Both the position numbers and the translations under genes were made by a program. From Candidatus Nitrotoga fabula (lineage in GTDB: Bacteria > Pseudomonadota > Gammaproteobacteria > Burkholderiales > Gallionellaceae), in contig NZ_CAJNBL010000007.1 in assembly GCF_905221025.1 (NCBI RefSeq), positions 47,877-111,876 of the forward strand: a DNA stretch of 64,000 nucleotides, read 5' to 3'. The notes beneath the pieces are model-generated. The model searched no databases, was not told where the DNA came from, and was given only the letters and a program-made list of their open reading frames with translations. This document shows positions 19,435-29,096 of the stretch, piece after piece (the stretch's first letter is position 1; every line of letters starts with the position of its first letter).

Positions 19435-20422
19435 GCCGCTTCACCGTGCGTAGTGCCGCTGCGCAGATCGCATCGACCTGGGGAATCGCAGCCTGCTCCA
19501 GGTGCCGCGCATAGGGCATTGGCACTTCAACGCTGCATACCCGTTCAATCGGCGCATCCAGTTCGTAAAATGCCTGCTCCATCACGCGAGCCATGACTTC
19601 AGCAGCCAGACTGCCACTCTTCCACCCTTCGTCAACCACCACCAGGCGATGTGTTTTCTCCAGCGAACTTAAAACCGTTGCCATATCGAGCGGCCGCAGG
19701 GTACGCAAATCAATCACTTCGGCACTGACCCCCTCATCTCCCAGACGCTCCGCAGCTTGCAGGGTTTTATGCAGGCTGCCGCCGTACGTCACCAGCGTAA
19801 TCTCCTCTCCCGACCGGCGCACTAGCGCGCGGTCGATATCGACAGGCCCAGCATCGGCCGCAAGCTCGCCCTCCAGGTTATACAGCGGCATATTTTCAAA
19901 AATAATGACGGGATCCGGATCCATCAGAGCCGTCCACAACATGCCGCGTGCATCTTCCAGCGTCGCTGGCGTCACGACCCGGATACCGGGAATATTCGCA
20001 TACCATCCTTCAAAACTGTGGGAATGCTGTCCGGCAAGCTGCAAGCCTGCACCACTGGCCATCCGGATCACCAGCGGAACGCTGAGCTGCCCGCCCGACA
20101 TATAACGCAAGGTCGCCGCATTATTCAGTATCTGATCGAGCGCAAGCAGGCTGAAATTGCAGGTCATGATTTCGACGATGGGCAGCATGCCATTCAGTGC
20201 CGCGCCAATGCCCGCGCCAACAAACCCAGATTCGGACAATGGTGTGTCGCGAACGCGTTCTTCGCCAAACTCGTCCAGGAGTCCCTTGCTAACGGCAAAC
20301 GAACCGCCATAGCGGCCTACATCCTCCCCCATCAGGAATACCCGCTGGTCGCGCTGCATGGCTTCGCGCAACGCCATGTTCAGCGCTTTGCGATAGGTAG
20401 TGCGGATCCTGTCTTCCATCAT
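19427..20422 (-). CDS. 2-oxoacid dehydrogenase E1 component, beta subunit
   Basis: Together with the alpha subunit it performs thiamine-diphosphate-dependent decarboxylation of a 2-oxoacid and reductive acylation of lipoyl-E2. The 331 aa sequence has the conserved [20 protein letters not shown] (about 29-48), the [20 protein letters not shown] region near 60-80 and the C-terminal transketolase domain from about 200. Family resemblance is to pyruvate and acetoin dehydrogenase beta subunits. It overlaps E1-alpha by 4 bases and E2 by 8. Whether the substrate is pyruvate, acetoin or a branched-chain oxoacid cannot be told from sequence alone. Confidence 0.9.
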   Translation of the reverse strand: MMEDRIRTTYRKALNMALREAMQRDQRVFLMGEDVGRYGGSFAVSKGLLDEFGEERVRDTPLSESGFVGAGIGAALNGMLPIVEIMTCNFSLLALDQILNNAATLRYMSGGQLSVPLVIRMASGAGLQLAGQHSHSFEGWYANIPGIRVVTPATLEDARGMLWTALMDPDPVIIFENMPLYNLEGELAADAGPVDIDRALVRRSGEEITLVTYGGSLHKTLQAAERLGDEGVSAEVIDLRTLRPLDMATVLSSLEKTHRLVVVDEGWKSGSLAAEVMARVMEQAFYELDAPIERVCSVEVPMPYARHLEQAAIPQVDAICAAALRTVKRHV

Positions 20423-21408
20423 GGTACCGTTCCGGTTCCTTTCCGCTCGGTATAGACATCCCTGGAAAGCATTTCCGTGGGCTCCCAGGTGCCGGCCTCG
20501 GCAAATTCTACCGCATGGGCAATCTCCTGCGCGACTTCATCCTCGATTACATGAATCGCCTCCGGCGTGAGCCACCCCTCGCGCAGGGCGCATGCGCTGA
20601 AACCGGCGATCGGACAGCGCTGTTTCCACTGCTCGACTTCTGCCTTGCTGCGGTATAATTCTGGATCAAACATGGAATGCGCCCGAAAACGGTACGTGCG
20701 AAACTCAAGGAAATACGGGACATTATGTTCCCGTACAAACTGCACAGCCTGTTGCGTTGCTTCCAGAACCGCGAGCACATCCATACCGTCCACGCTCTCT
20801 CCCTGTACCCGGTAACCCGCTGCTTTTCCGACCAGATCAACCTCCGCTTCAGAGCGTTCCAGCGCTGTGCCCATGGCATAGTAATTATTCTCACACAGGA
20901 ATAATACCGGCACCTTCCACAATGCCGCGAGATTCAGTGATTCGTGAAATTCTCCCTCGGCAATGGCTCCTTCGCCAAAAAAACATGCCACCAGGCCGGG
21001 ACGCTGCTGCATCTTCTGCGCAAGCGCATACCCCACCGCCAAAGGCAATCCTCCGCCAACGATCGCGCTGCCCCCGTAAAATTTCGACGCAACGTCAAAC
21101 AGGTGCATGGAACCCCCGCGTCCTCGCGAGCACCCCTCGGCTTTACCAAACATTTCCGCCATGATGCTCGCGGCGGTAAGACCGCGCGCCAGCGCGTGGC
21201 CATGTTCGCGGTAAGTGGCAAAAATCGCATCTTCCGGTCGCAATGCCTGCATCACCCCAGTAGCGACTGCCTCCTCCCCAACATATAAATGCAAAAAGCC
21301 GCGAATTTTGCCTGCACTGTAGAGTTCAGCGGATTTTTCTTCGAAACGGCGTATACGCAACATTCCGTGAAGTAAATTACGTGCCCGTTCTGAATGGGAT
21401 AGCATCAT
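20419..21408 (-). CDS. 2-oxoacid dehydrogenase E1 component, alpha subunit
   Basis: The thiamine-diphosphate-binding subunit, 329 aa. The cofactor motif runs from [20 protein letters not shown] (about residue 143) to [11 protein letters not shown], a GDG-type motif with Glu in the second place, followed by the phosphorylation-loop-like [13 protein letters not shown] near 250. It overlaps the acyl-CoA synthetase stop and the E1-beta start by 4 bases each. The substrate may be pyruvate or acetoin; no acoR or acetoin-related gene is in view. Confidence 0.9.
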   Translation of the reverse strand: MMLSHSERARNLLHGMLRIRRFEEKSAELYSAGKIRGFLHLYVGEEAVATGVMQALRPEDAIFATYREHGHALARGLTAASIMAEMFGKAEGCSRGRGGSMHLFDVASKFYGGSAIVGGGLPLAVGYALAQKMQQRPGLVACFFGEGAIAEGEFHESLNLAALWKVPVLFLCENNYYAMGTALERSEAEVDLVGKAAGYRVQGESVDGMDVLAVLEATQQAVQFVREHNVPYFLEFRTYRFRAHSMFDPELYRSKAEVEQWKQRCPIAGFSACALREGWLTPEAIHVIEDEVAQEIAHAVEFAEAGTWEPTEMLSRDVYTERKGTGTVP

Positions 21409-23171
21409 GCACTGCCCTCCAGCGTCGAAGTATCACCTTCAGGCAAACCCAGCTCGCGCGACTTGAGCAGTCTGCGCATGATTTTTCCACTACGCGTTTT
21501 GGGCAGGTTATCCATAAATTCGATTTCTTTGGGAGCGACCGCCGCTCCTAGCCGTTTACGCGCAAAACCAAGCAATTCTCGCCGCAAAGTCTCATTCGCG
21601 ACATGACCCGGATTCAGCGCGACAAAAGCCTTGACTGTTTCCAGCTGCACCGGATCGGGTTTGCCAATGACAGCGGCCTCGGCAACCGCCGCATGCTCCA
21701 TCAATGCACTTTCCACCTCGAAAGGACCGATCAAATGGCCCGATGACTTGATCACATCATCAGCACGGCCAACGAACCAGAAATAACCGTCTTCATCACA
21801 TCTGGCAAGGTCCCCGGTTAAATACCACTCCCCGGAAAAACAATTGCGGTAACGCTCGTCTTCATTCAGGTAGCCACGGAACATTGAAGGCCAGCCCCGT
21901 TTCAGGGCAAGTTCGCCTTCTGTTCCCGGCTCGGTTACAACCTCAATGGCATTTGCGCCGCAGTGTTTCACGATCGCAGCTTCAATACCCGGCAGTGGTT
22001 TGCCCATCGAACCTGGTTTAATATCCATCGCCGCATAATTTGCAATCATGATGCCGCCAGTCTCGGTTTGCCACCAGTTATCATGGATTGGCAGCCCGAA
22101 AGCCTCCATACCCCACCAGACGGCCTGCGGATTCAGCGGTTCGCCAACACTTGCGATGAATCGCAGTTTCGGGAAAGCATGCTGGCGCACTTGACCCGTT
22201 CCCCCCTTCATCATCATACGGACGGCAGTCGGCGCGGTATACCAGACACTGATGTCCTGCTCCGCAAGTATGCGGTACCACCGCTCCGCATCAAAATCCC
22301 CCTCGTCGACAACACTGCTGATTCCGTTGGTCAGCGGCGAGATGATCCCGTAGGATGTACCGGTCACCCAGCCAGGATCAGCCGTACACCAGAACACGTC
22401 GTCAGAATGAAAATCCAGTGCGACCTTTCCAGTTACATCGTGGGCAATGACCGCTCCATGCACATGTACCGCGCCTTTAGGCTTGCCCGTGGTACCGCTG
22501 GTAAAATGCAGCAACGCCGGATCTTCTCCGGATGTAGGACCAATGACAAACGCAGGGCTTGCCGCACGCATCAGGCTGGCAAGGTCCAGCGTTCTGGGAA
22601 TATCCATCGGGTCTGCATCGTCATGAACCAGCAGGACATGACGCAAGTGAGGCAACCGCATGCGAATATCGGCAACTTTTTTCCGGTACAGGTTTGCAGT
22701 GGTTACCAGCACACTCCCCCCGCCAAGCGCAATGCGCGTATGAATCGGTTCCGGGCCAAATGCGGAAAACAGGGGGCTTGCCACGCAACGCTGCTTGAGC
22801 GCACCAAGCACGGCAATATAAAGTTCTGGAATACGGCCGGCAAGCACGAATACCCGCTCCCCCGGCTGCACTCCAAGACCGGCAAGCACATTTGCAAAAC
22901 GACTGGTTTGCTCGGCGAGATCGCGAAAGCTGAGATCCCGTGTTTCGCCCGATTTACCCAGCCAACGCAACGCTATTTTCTTCGACAAAGATCCCTGGGC
23001 ATGACGGTCAACCGCTTCAAAGGCAATGTTGATCCCCTTGCCACCCGGTAAACCTGCCATGTTCCGGGCAGCCATTTCCCACGAAAAGCCGGCACGCATT
23101 TGCGCGTAATCCGCCATAACGGGCGGAAGACTCAAATTAAGTGGCTCCTTGCTAATGATATGGTTTTTCAT
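21405..23171 (-). CDS. Acetyl-CoA synthetase-like AMP-forming acyl-CoA ligase
   Basis: Activates a short acid (probably acetate) to acyl-CoA through an acyl-adenylate. The ANL-family motifs are complete: [18 protein letters not shown] near residue 220, [10 protein letters not shown] near 367, [20 protein letters not shown] near 451 and the C-terminal [11 protein letters not shown] with its acetylatable lysine near 568. The ATG at 23171 gives 588 aa; a TTG at 23198 would add nine residues but has no ribosome-binding site. It is the first gene of a tightly overlapping set with E1-alpha, E1-beta, E2 and an acyl carrier protein. The product may act in acetate recycling or in loading the carrier. 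Confidence 0.88.
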   Translation of the reverse strand: MKNHIISKEPLNLSLPPVMADYAQMRAGFSWEMAARNMAGLPGGKGINIAFEAVDRHAQGSLSKKIALRWLGKSGETRDLSFRDLAEQTSRFANVLAGLGVQPGERVFVLAGRIPELYIAVLGALKQRCVASPLFSAFGPEPIHTRIALGGGSVLVTTANLYRKKVADIRMRLPHLRHVLLVHDDADPMDIPRTLDLASLMRAASPAFVIGPTSGEDPALLHFTSGTTGKPKGAVHVHGAVIAHDVTGKVALDFHSDDVFWCTADPGWVTGTSYGIISPLTNGISSVVDEGDFDAERWYRILAEQDISVWYTAPTAVRMMMKGGTGQVRQHAFPKLRFIASVGEPLNPQAVWWGMEAFGLPIHDNWWQTETGGIMIANYAAMDIKPGSMGKPLPGIEAAIVKHCGANAIEVVTEPGTEGELALKRGWPSMFRGYLNEDERYRNCFSGEWYLTGDLARCDEDGYFWFVGRADDVIKSSGHLIGPFEVESALMEHAAVAEAAVIGKPDPVQLETVKAFVALNPGHVANETLRRELLGFARKRLGAAVAPKEIEFMDNLPKTRSGKIMRRLLKSRELGLPEGDTSTLEGSA

Positions 23172-23458
23172 ACCATGCAAATTTCCATTGATCGACAACG
23201 GATTAAGTGTTGGTTAAGGGGTGATTATTTCAAGCTGCACTTCGACCCAGTCTAGCCACTGGCCTGACAAACGTCAACCATCATGGAACCAGTGGCTCGC
23301 TCCATTCCACAATCACCTGCGGGCAAGTGCACGGACCGGTACTACTGGTCTCCGACAGGAATTTTTGATTCTGTTTGGATCCATTTCCCTAAGATAAGGC
23401 TGGAATTCACGGTTGCTTCCGCTACAATCAAGACTTGGACTGAAAGAAAAATATACTG

Positions 23459-24037
23459 ATGGGACCAGGTGCAAAATTTCTCATTTTTTTAATTCTGCTG
23501 GGCGTCAACGGTACTGCTTCCGCTCATCCCGGCCATGAAGTTTCCGGATTAATGACAGGCCTGATACATCCGTTCAGCGGAATGGACCATCTTCTCGCCA
23601 TGATGGCCGTAGGTCTTTGGGCAGTTCAAAATGGAAACCGCCAGTTATGGCTGCTGCCCGGCACATTCATGGTGGTAATGGCGCTCGGTGCAATGGTTGC
23701 CATGGCCTATCCACTGCTGCCACTGATGGAATCAGGCATCGCTGCTTCCGTGCTTCTGCTTGGAATGTTCACCATGCTTTCACTACAGGTTGCAGCAAAA
23801 TTCAGTGTAGCCGTTACGGGACTGTTCGGCTTTTTTCATGGCTACGCACATGGACTGGAAATACTCGGGGATATTAATACAGGTACATACGCCCTGGGTT
23901 TCCTTACAGCAACCGCAGCACTGCATTTTTCCGGCATCCTGATCGGCATCGCCGCCCGACCGCGATTTCTGCTTCTGACGCGTATGCTAGGAGCTGTCAT
24001 TACCGCAAGCGGCATATGGTTGCTATCCTCTGCCTGA
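23459..24037 (+). CDS. hupE: HupE/UreJ family metal permease
   Basis: A 192 aa inner-membrane protein with a cleavable signal-like N-terminus (ending TASAHPGHE) and about six membrane segments. The family metal-binding motif HPFSGMDHLLAM lies at residues 37-48, and a second histidine-rich segment FFHGYAHGLEI is near 126. HupE/UreJ proteins import nickel or cobalt for hydrogenase, urease or cobalamin. No such enzyme or nickel-responsive regulator is in the window. The gene stands alone between two minus-strand operons; I see no cobalamin riboswitch in the 260-base leader region. Confidence 0.9.
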   Translation: MGPGAKFLIFLILLGVNGTASAHPGHEVSGLMTGLIHPFSGMDHLLAMMAVGLWAVQNGNRQLWLLPGTFMVVMALGAMVAMAYPLLPLMESGIAASVLLLGMFTMLSLQVAAKFSVAVTGLFGFFHGYAHGLEILGDINTGTYALGFLTATAALHFSGILIGIAARPRFLLLTRMLGAVITASGIWLLSSA

Positions 24038-24190
24038 CCTCTGCTCCGGCACCAAGAGCGGGCAGATTCTGCGCCCCACGGAGGTTGGAAGTTACATCGC
24101 ATGCCAGGCACTTCGGCTCCCAGCCACCGGCCGGATCACAGGTGATTTTGCTTCGCGCTATCGAATTATGGGAATGCGAGAGTGGCAAAA

Positions 24191-25645
24191 TCAAGCCAGG
24201 ATGATGTCATATTGCTCCTGGCTGTATAAAGTCTCGACCTGCAGCGACACGGGCTTGCCAATGAACTCGGAAAGCTGGGCCAGACATTGCGACTCTTCGT
24301 CGAGAAACAAATCCACGACCCGTTGCGAAGCCAGAATACGATATTCCCGCACGTCAAACTGGCGGGCTTCGCGCATTATTTCGCGCACAATTTCATAACA
24401 AATGGTTTGCGCGGTCTTGACCTCACCACGTCCACCGCATGTGGGGCAAGGTTCGCATAATATTTGTGCAAGACTTTCCCGAGTGCGCTTGCGTGTCATT
24501 TCAACCAGGCCAAGGGGGGAAAATCCGTTGACGGTAATCCGTGTAGGATCGCAAGCCAAAGATTTCTTGAGCTCTTCCAGCACCGCATCACGGTGCTCCT
24601 GGCTATTCATGTCGATGAAATCACAAATGATGATGCCGCCCAGATTCCGCAGGCGCAACTGACGGGCAATGACCTGTGCTGCATCCAGATTGGTCTTGAA
24701 AATCGTATCGTCAAAATTCCGGGACCCGACGAAACCGCCGGTATTGACGTCAACCGTGGTCAGTGCTTCCGTCTGGTCGATGATGATATAACCGCCTGAT
24801 TTGAGATTCACACGACGGGACAAGGCCCGCTCAATTTCCTCTTCCACCCGGTACAGATCGAACAGGGGACGCCCCCCGGAATAATGTTCCAGCCGGGACA
24901 CCATGCCGGGAATAAAATCCTGCGCAAACAAATTCATGCGCTGGTAGGTTTCGCCAGAATCGACCAGGATGCGCGTCGTACTGTCATTCACAAAATCACG
25001 CAATACACACAGGCTGATATTCAGCTCCTGGTACAGCAGGCAGGGAGCGGAACCGGCCTTCGCCTGATCCTGAAGCTTGACCCATAGCTTATTGAGGTAC
25101 TCCATGTCGGCACGCAACTCTTTTTCCGTTGCGGTCTCGGCCATGGTACGCACAATATAGCCGCCGCTTCCTTTTAGCGGCAACAATTGCTGTAACCGGC
25201 TGCGCAGCAACTCGCGGTCGGCCTCATTCTCGATGCGTTGCGATACACCGATATGGGACTCCTGTGGCAAAAACACCAGCAAACGTCCGGCAATGCTGAT
25301 CTGCGTGGAAAGCCTGGCCCCTTTGCTGCCTATGCTATCCTTGATAACCTGCACCAGCAGGTTCTGTCCCTCATGCAGCATTTTCTCAATCGGCCTGGCG
25401 GAATCGCCACAATTGCGATTCTCCCATATATCCGCAACATGCAGAAAAGCGGAACGTTCCAGCCCAATGTCGACAAAAGCGGATTGCATACCGGGCAGCA
25501 CACGTTTGACACGTCCCAGGTACACATTGTTGACAATCCCGAGGTGGCTGCCACGCTCGATGTGAAGCTGCTGCACTATTCCCTGCTGCATTACTGCAAC
25601 ACGGGTTTCCTGCGGGGTAACATTAATAAGAATCTCTTCATTCAC
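24191..25645 (-). CDS. rng: Ribonuclease G
   Basis: The endoribonuclease that matures the 5' end of 16S rRNA and turns over mRNA. At 484 aa it is the short form without the RNase E scaffold tail. An N-terminal S1 domain (about 35-125, HLGIVNNVYLGRVKRVLPGM) is followed by the catalytic region with GFVGSRNFDDT near 318, CDFIDMN near 358 and the zinc-link CEPCPTCGGRG near 418. The start is GTG at 25645, overlapping the maf stop by 4 bases. It is the last gene of the aceE-to-rng run. Confidence 0.94.
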   Translation of the reverse strand: MNEEILINVTPQETRVAVMQQGIVQQLHIERGSHLGIVNNVYLGRVKRVLPGMQSAFVDIGLERSAFLHVADIWENRNCGDSARPIEKMLHEGQNLLVQVIKDSIGSKGARLSTQISIAGRLLVFLPQESHIGVSQRIENEADRELLRSRLQQLLPLKGSGGYIVRTMAETATEKELRADMEYLNKLWVKLQDQAKAGSAPCLLYQELNISLCVLRDFVNDSTTRILVDSGETYQRMNLFAQDFIPGMVSRLEHYSGGRPLFDLYRVEEEIERALSRRVNLKSGGYIIIDQTEALTTVDVNTGGFVGSRNFDDTIFKTNLDAAQVIARQLRLRNLGGIIICDFIDMNSQEHRDAVLEELKKSLACDPTRITVNGFSPLGLVEMTRKRTRESLAQILCEPCPTCGGRGEVKTAQTICYEIVREIMREARQFDVREYRILASQRVVDLFLDEESQCLAQLSEFIGKPVSLQVETLYSQEQYDIILA

Positions 25646-26259
25646 AGAATGGGGTAACCGAATTGTTGCAGCAGCTCTGCCGTTTCGAACAGGGGCAAGC
25701 CCATTACGCCTGAGTAGCTGCCATCTATGTGTTGTATGAATGCCGCAGCGTAACCCTGAATGGCATACGCTCCGGCCTTGTCCAGCGGTTCGCTGGTGAA
25801 GACATAACGCCTGATACGTTCCTCGCTCAGCCTTGCGAAGGTAACCTTGCTGGCAGACAGCCGCATTTCCGTTCGTCCTTCAAAAGAAACCGCAACCGCA
25901 CTTAATACCTGGTGCTGGCAGCCGGAAAGCGTACGCAATATCGCTACAGCCTGCTCACTATCTTGTGGTTTACCGATAATTTTTCCATCCAGACTGACAC
26001 AAGTATCCGCAGCCAAAACCGGGAGGGGGGGTAGATTACGGATACGCAGCACCTTTCTTCCGGCATTCACCTTATCCTGGCAAATCCTTTGCACGTAGAT
26101 CTCGGGGGCTTCTCCGGTGCGAGGGGATTCATCTACCTCCATATTCAGGCCCGGGGAGGAATGCAGCAACAGTGTTTCAAAACTGACCCCGATTTGCTTC
26201 AGCAATTCCCTGCGACGCGGGCTTTGCGAGGAAAGATAGATTTGCGGATGACTGGTCAT
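25642..26259 (-). CDS. maf: Maf-like nucleoside triphosphate pyrophosphatase
   Basis: A house-cleaning pyrophosphatase that hydrolyses non-canonical or excess nucleoside triphosphates (dTTP/UTP type in the YhdE branch). Of 205 aa, SSQSPRRRELLKQIG (10-24) forms the substrate loop, VLAADTCVSLDGKIIGKP near 86-103 holds the catalytic Asp and Lys, and EPLDKAGAYAIQG near 158 is the C-terminal signature. It lies 33 bases after rlmH and overlaps rng, the common order in betaproteobacteria. Confidence 0.92.
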   Translation of the reverse strand: MTSHPQIYLSSQSPRRRELLKQIGVSFETLLLHSSPGLNMEVDESPRTGEAPEIYVQRICQDKVNAGRKVLRIRNLPPLPVLAADTCVSLDGKIIGKPQDSEQAVAILRTLSGCQHQVLSAVAVSFEGRTEMRLSASKVTFARLSEERIRRYVFTSEPLDKAGAYAIQGYAAAFIQHIDGSYSGVMGLPLFETAELLQQFGYPIL

Positions 26260-26292
26260 GGCTCCTGGAAAATTCTGTTCAAGAAGTCCGCA

Positions 26293-26763
26293 TTACTCGC
26301 GATGATACGGATGACCACGCAGCAGACTGTAGGATCGGTACAACTGCTCGGCCAGCAGGATCCGGACCAGGCCATGTGGCAACGTCAGGGCAGACAGCGC
26401 CATCTGCTGTTGCGCTCTGGTTTTTACCGAATCATGCAAGCCGTCTGCTCCCCCGATAATGAAAACCACGTCACACCCTTTGCCCATCCAGTCCTGCATT
26501 TGCTGCGCAAGCTGGCGGGTGGAAAAATGGGTTCCGCGCTCATCCAGTGCAATGCAGAAGGCATTCTGCGGCAGGACAGACAAGATTCGCTGGCCTTCCG
26601 ACTCCATCATCTGCGCCACGGTCTTTCCGGTAGTACGCGGCTCCGGTTTAATTTCGATCAGCTCGATTCTAGCCTCGCGAGGCATACGCTTTGCATACCC
26701 GGAGAAGCCTGCGTCAATCCAGCCAGGCATCTTGTGCCCAACTGCCACCAACCGGAATTTCAT
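26293..26763 (-). CDS. rlmH: 23S rRNA pseudouridine-1915 N3-methyltransferase RlmH
   Basis: A SPOUT-class methyltransferase that modifies pseudouridine 1915 in helix 69 of assembled 70S ribosomes. The 156 aa sequence has the normal length, an N-terminal KFRLVAVGHKMPGWIDAG and the SAM-binding knot VVFIIGGADGLHDSV (about 98-112), ending ALTLPHGLVRILLAEQLYRS. The ATG overlaps the rsfS stop by 4 bases, so the pair is coupled. Confidence 0.95.
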   Translation of the reverse strand: MKFRLVAVGHKMPGWIDAGFSGYAKRMPREARIELIEIKPEPRTTGKTVAQMMESEGQRILSVLPQNAFCIALDERGTHFSTRQLAQQMQDWMGKGCDVVFIIGGADGLHDSVKTRAQQQMALSALTLPHGLVRILLAEQLYRSYSLLRGHPYHRE

Positions 26764-27119
26764 TTTACCTCATTGGTCGCATTTGGCGGTAAATGCCTCA
26801 TGCTCCACAGATCTTCCAGCTGATAGTAAGAACGCACTGCGGGCTGCATAACATGCACTACCACATCCCCAAGATCGACCAGCACCCACTCCCCGCTTTC
26901 CTCACCCTCCACGCTGAGTATCTGCTCACCACGTGATTTGAGCTGCTTGGATACATGATCGGCAAGTGCCCTGGTCTGGCGGGGTGAATTGGCACTGGCA
27001 ATCACCATGCGCTCGAACATCGGACTTTTTTTGCTGGTATCCAGCACGCAAATATCATTTGCCTTGATATCTTCCAGGGCGGCAACTACGGCCAAAACTT
27101 TTTCTTCGATCGTTAGCAT
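26760..27119 (-). CDS. rsfS: Ribosomal silencing factor RsfS
   Basis: Binds ribosomal protein L14 and blocks subunit joining when nutrients are short. The 119 aa protein has the family core: LEDIKANDICVLDTSKKSPM (about 16-35), ANSPRQTRALADHV near 48 and GEWVLVDLGDVVVHVM near 80. It begins one base after the nadD stop and overlaps rlmH by 4 bases, the classical nadD-rsfS-rlmH order. Confidence 0.95.
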   Translation of the reverse strand: MLTIEEKVLAVVAALEDIKANDICVLDTSKKSPMFERMVIASANSPRQTRALADHVSKQLKSRGEQILSVEGEESGEWVLVDLGDVVVHVMQPAVRSYYQLEDLWSMRHLPPNATNEVK

Positions 27120-27120
27120 A

Positions 27121-27777
27121 TCAGGTATAAAAATGGTGAAATTTAATATAATCCGCTACGGAATCCGGCACGAGATAACGGATACTCCTTCTTTCCGCAC
27201 ATCGCTTGCGGATATCCGTGGCTGAAATTTCCAGGACAGGCATATCCACAACCAGAACCGCGCCGGCGGGTGATTCATGCAGGATACGGGGCGCAAGAGC
27301 AAGTCGTGCCTGGTACTCTTCCCGCAACGGTACACTAGCCCCGTTTACAGCATTACCCAAAGGCTGTCCGCCGCGCTGCACAACCACAATGTGGGACAAC
27401 TCGAATAATTGTTTCCACTGATGCCATGAATCCAGCGTCAGAAAAGCATCCCCCCCCATCAGCAGACACAATGGCTGCATAGCGCCCAACTCGGCCCGCA
27501 GCGCGGAAAGCGTATCAACGGTATAGCATGGATCGATGCGAAAAATCTCACGATCATCCAGTTCGAATGACTGATTACCATGCAATGCGAGGCGAACCAT
27601 GTCAAGACGCTGTTCAGCGCTGGCGCGCGGGGTATTACGGTGCGGAGGAGTCCCGCCCGGAACAAAGCGGATCACTCCCAGGCTGCATTGCTCCAATGCT
27701 TCTTGTGCGAGGCGCAGATGTCCATTATGAATCGGATCAAACGTACCCCCCAGAATTCCGATCGGAACCGGGCTCAC
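27121..27777 (-). CDS. nadD: Nicotinate-nucleotide adenylyltransferase
   Basis: Makes nicotinate adenine dinucleotide from nicotinate mononucleotide and ATP in NAD synthesis. The 218 aa sequence has the nucleotidyltransferase motif GILGGTFDPIHNGHLRLA at residues 7-24 and the C-terminal ISATDIRKRCAE, close to the classical ISSTxIR. The start is GTG at 27777, only 3 bases after the aceF stop, so it probably relies on coupling with aceF. Confidence 0.94.
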   Translation of the reverse strand: MSPVPIGILGGTFDPIHNGHLRLAQEALEQCSLGVIRFVPGGTPPHRNTPRASAEQRLDMVRLALHGNQSFELDDREIFRIDPCYTVDTLSALRAELGAMQPLCLLMGGDAFLTLDSWHQWKQLFELSHIVVVQRGGQPLGNAVNGASVPLREEYQARLALAPRILHESPAGAVLVVDMPVLEISATDIRKRCAERRSIRYLVPDSVADYIKFHHFYT

Positions 27778-27780
27778 AGG

Positions 27781-29079
27781 TTACAGTACCAGCCGGCGGA
27801 CATCCGACAGCACCTTGCCAAGGTAGCTCATGAAATGCGCCGCCGCTGCACCATCAATAACGCGATGGTCATATGAGAGCGATAACGGCAGCATGAGGCG
27901 CGGCACAAACTCGCCTTCCTTGTAGATCGGTTTTATACTGGCTCTGGATACCCCAAGAATGGCAACCTCCGGAGCATTGATGATCGGGGTGAACGCGGTC
28001 CCCCCGATGCCGCCGAGGCTGGATACTGAAAAGCAGCCTCCTTGCATGGCTGTTGCAGGCAGTTTCTTCTCCCGGGCCCTGCCGCTGATTTCAGCCAAAT
28101 CCCGCGCCAGCTGCACCACCCCCTTCTGATCGACGTCTCGCAACACAGGAACCACCAAACCATCCGGCGTATCCACAGCCACGCCGATATGATAATATTT
28201 TTTTAATATCAGGTTCTCACCGCTGCTATCCAGTGATGAATTGAAGTCGGGATATTGCTGCAGAGCCGTCACTACCGCCTTGAGAATAAAGGCTAGCGGA
28301 GTAATTTTTACTCCCTGTTTCGAATACTCCTCACCCAGCTCCTTACGAAATACCTCCATCTCGGTGATATCGGCTTCATCATGCTGGGTAATATGCGGAA
28401 TAGTGACCCAGTTGCGATGCAGGTTGGCTCCCGAAAGCTTCTTGATGCGTGATAGCGGCCTGCTCTCGATCGCTCCAAATCTGGAAAAATCGATTTCCGG
28501 CATTGCGGCGATCGGCAACCCTGCCGAACCTGTTCCACGCTGCGATTGTACAAGCGTTGCCTTCACAAAACCCTGCACGTCATTTTTAGTAATGCGGCCT
28601 TTTTCTCCGCTCCCCTTCACCCGCGCAAGATCGACCCCCAGTTCCCGCGCAAAACGCCTCACGGATGGACTGGCATGCACCTTCCCTGTCTGAATGACCT
28701 GGATATCGGCTGGCACAACAGGTAGAGGATCTGCTGCAGGTGTTTCGGCGGGTGCCGCAGCCACCGGGCTGCCCGCCTGCTGCGCATTTTCCAGAGCCGC
28801 CGCGGCGGGCGGGGCTGACACGGGAGGCGTTGCTGCCACATCGGTTTCGATCGACAGGATCAGGGATCCCTCCGATATCTTATCCCCTGCACTGACATAA
28901 ACCTTATGGACTACCCCTGCAAATGGTGCGGGGACATCCATTGTTGCCTTGTCCGTTTCCAGGGCCAGCAGGGGTTGCTCCGCCTCGACCACATCACCGG
29001 CCTTTACCATGATTTCTATTACCGGAACATTCTTGTAATCCCCAATGTCCGGCATCAATACCTGTCTGATTTCTGCCAC
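27781..29079 (-). CDS. aceF: Pyruvate dehydrogenase E2 (dihydrolipoyllysine acetyltransferase)
   Basis: The acetyltransferase core of the AceE-type pyruvate dehydrogenase, 432 aa with a single lipoyl domain; E. coli AceF has three. The lipoyl lysine is in LALETDKATMDVP (about 44). An Ala/Pro-rich linker follows, then the subunit-binding domain (HASPSVRRFARELGVDLARV, about 137-156) and the catalytic domain ending SYDHRVIDGAAAAHF near 405. The start is GTG at 29079 with an AGGAG ribosome-binding site; it lies 17 bases after aceE. No E3 gene follows; nadD comes next. Confidence 0.94.
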   Translation of the reverse strand: MAEIRQVLMPDIGDYKNVPVIEIMVKAGDVVEAEQPLLALETDKATMDVPAPFAGVVHKVYVSAGDKISEGSLILSIETDVAATPPVSAPPAAAALENAQQAGSPVAAAPAETPAADPLPVVPADIQVIQTGKVHASPSVRRFARELGVDLARVKGSGEKGRITKNDVQGFVKATLVQSQRGTGSAGLPIAAMPEIDFSRFGAIESRPLSRIKKLSGANLHRNWVTIPHITQHDEADITEMEVFRKELGEEYSKQGVKITPLAFILKAVVTALQQYPDFNSSLDSSGENLILKKYYHIGVAVDTPDGLVVPVLRDVDQKGVVQLARDLAEISGRAREKKLPATAMQGGCFSVSSLGGIGGTAFTPIINAPEVAILGVSRASIKPIYKEGEFVPRLMLPLSLSYDHRVIDGAAAAHFMSYLGKVLSDVRRLVL

Positions 29080-29096
29080 GCCTGTCTCCTGCCCAC

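Noticed and set aside
23199..23458. Cobalamin or nickel-responsive riboswitch before hupE
   Set aside because: No conserved cobalamin-box core or NiCo-type helices could be found by eye in these 260 bases.
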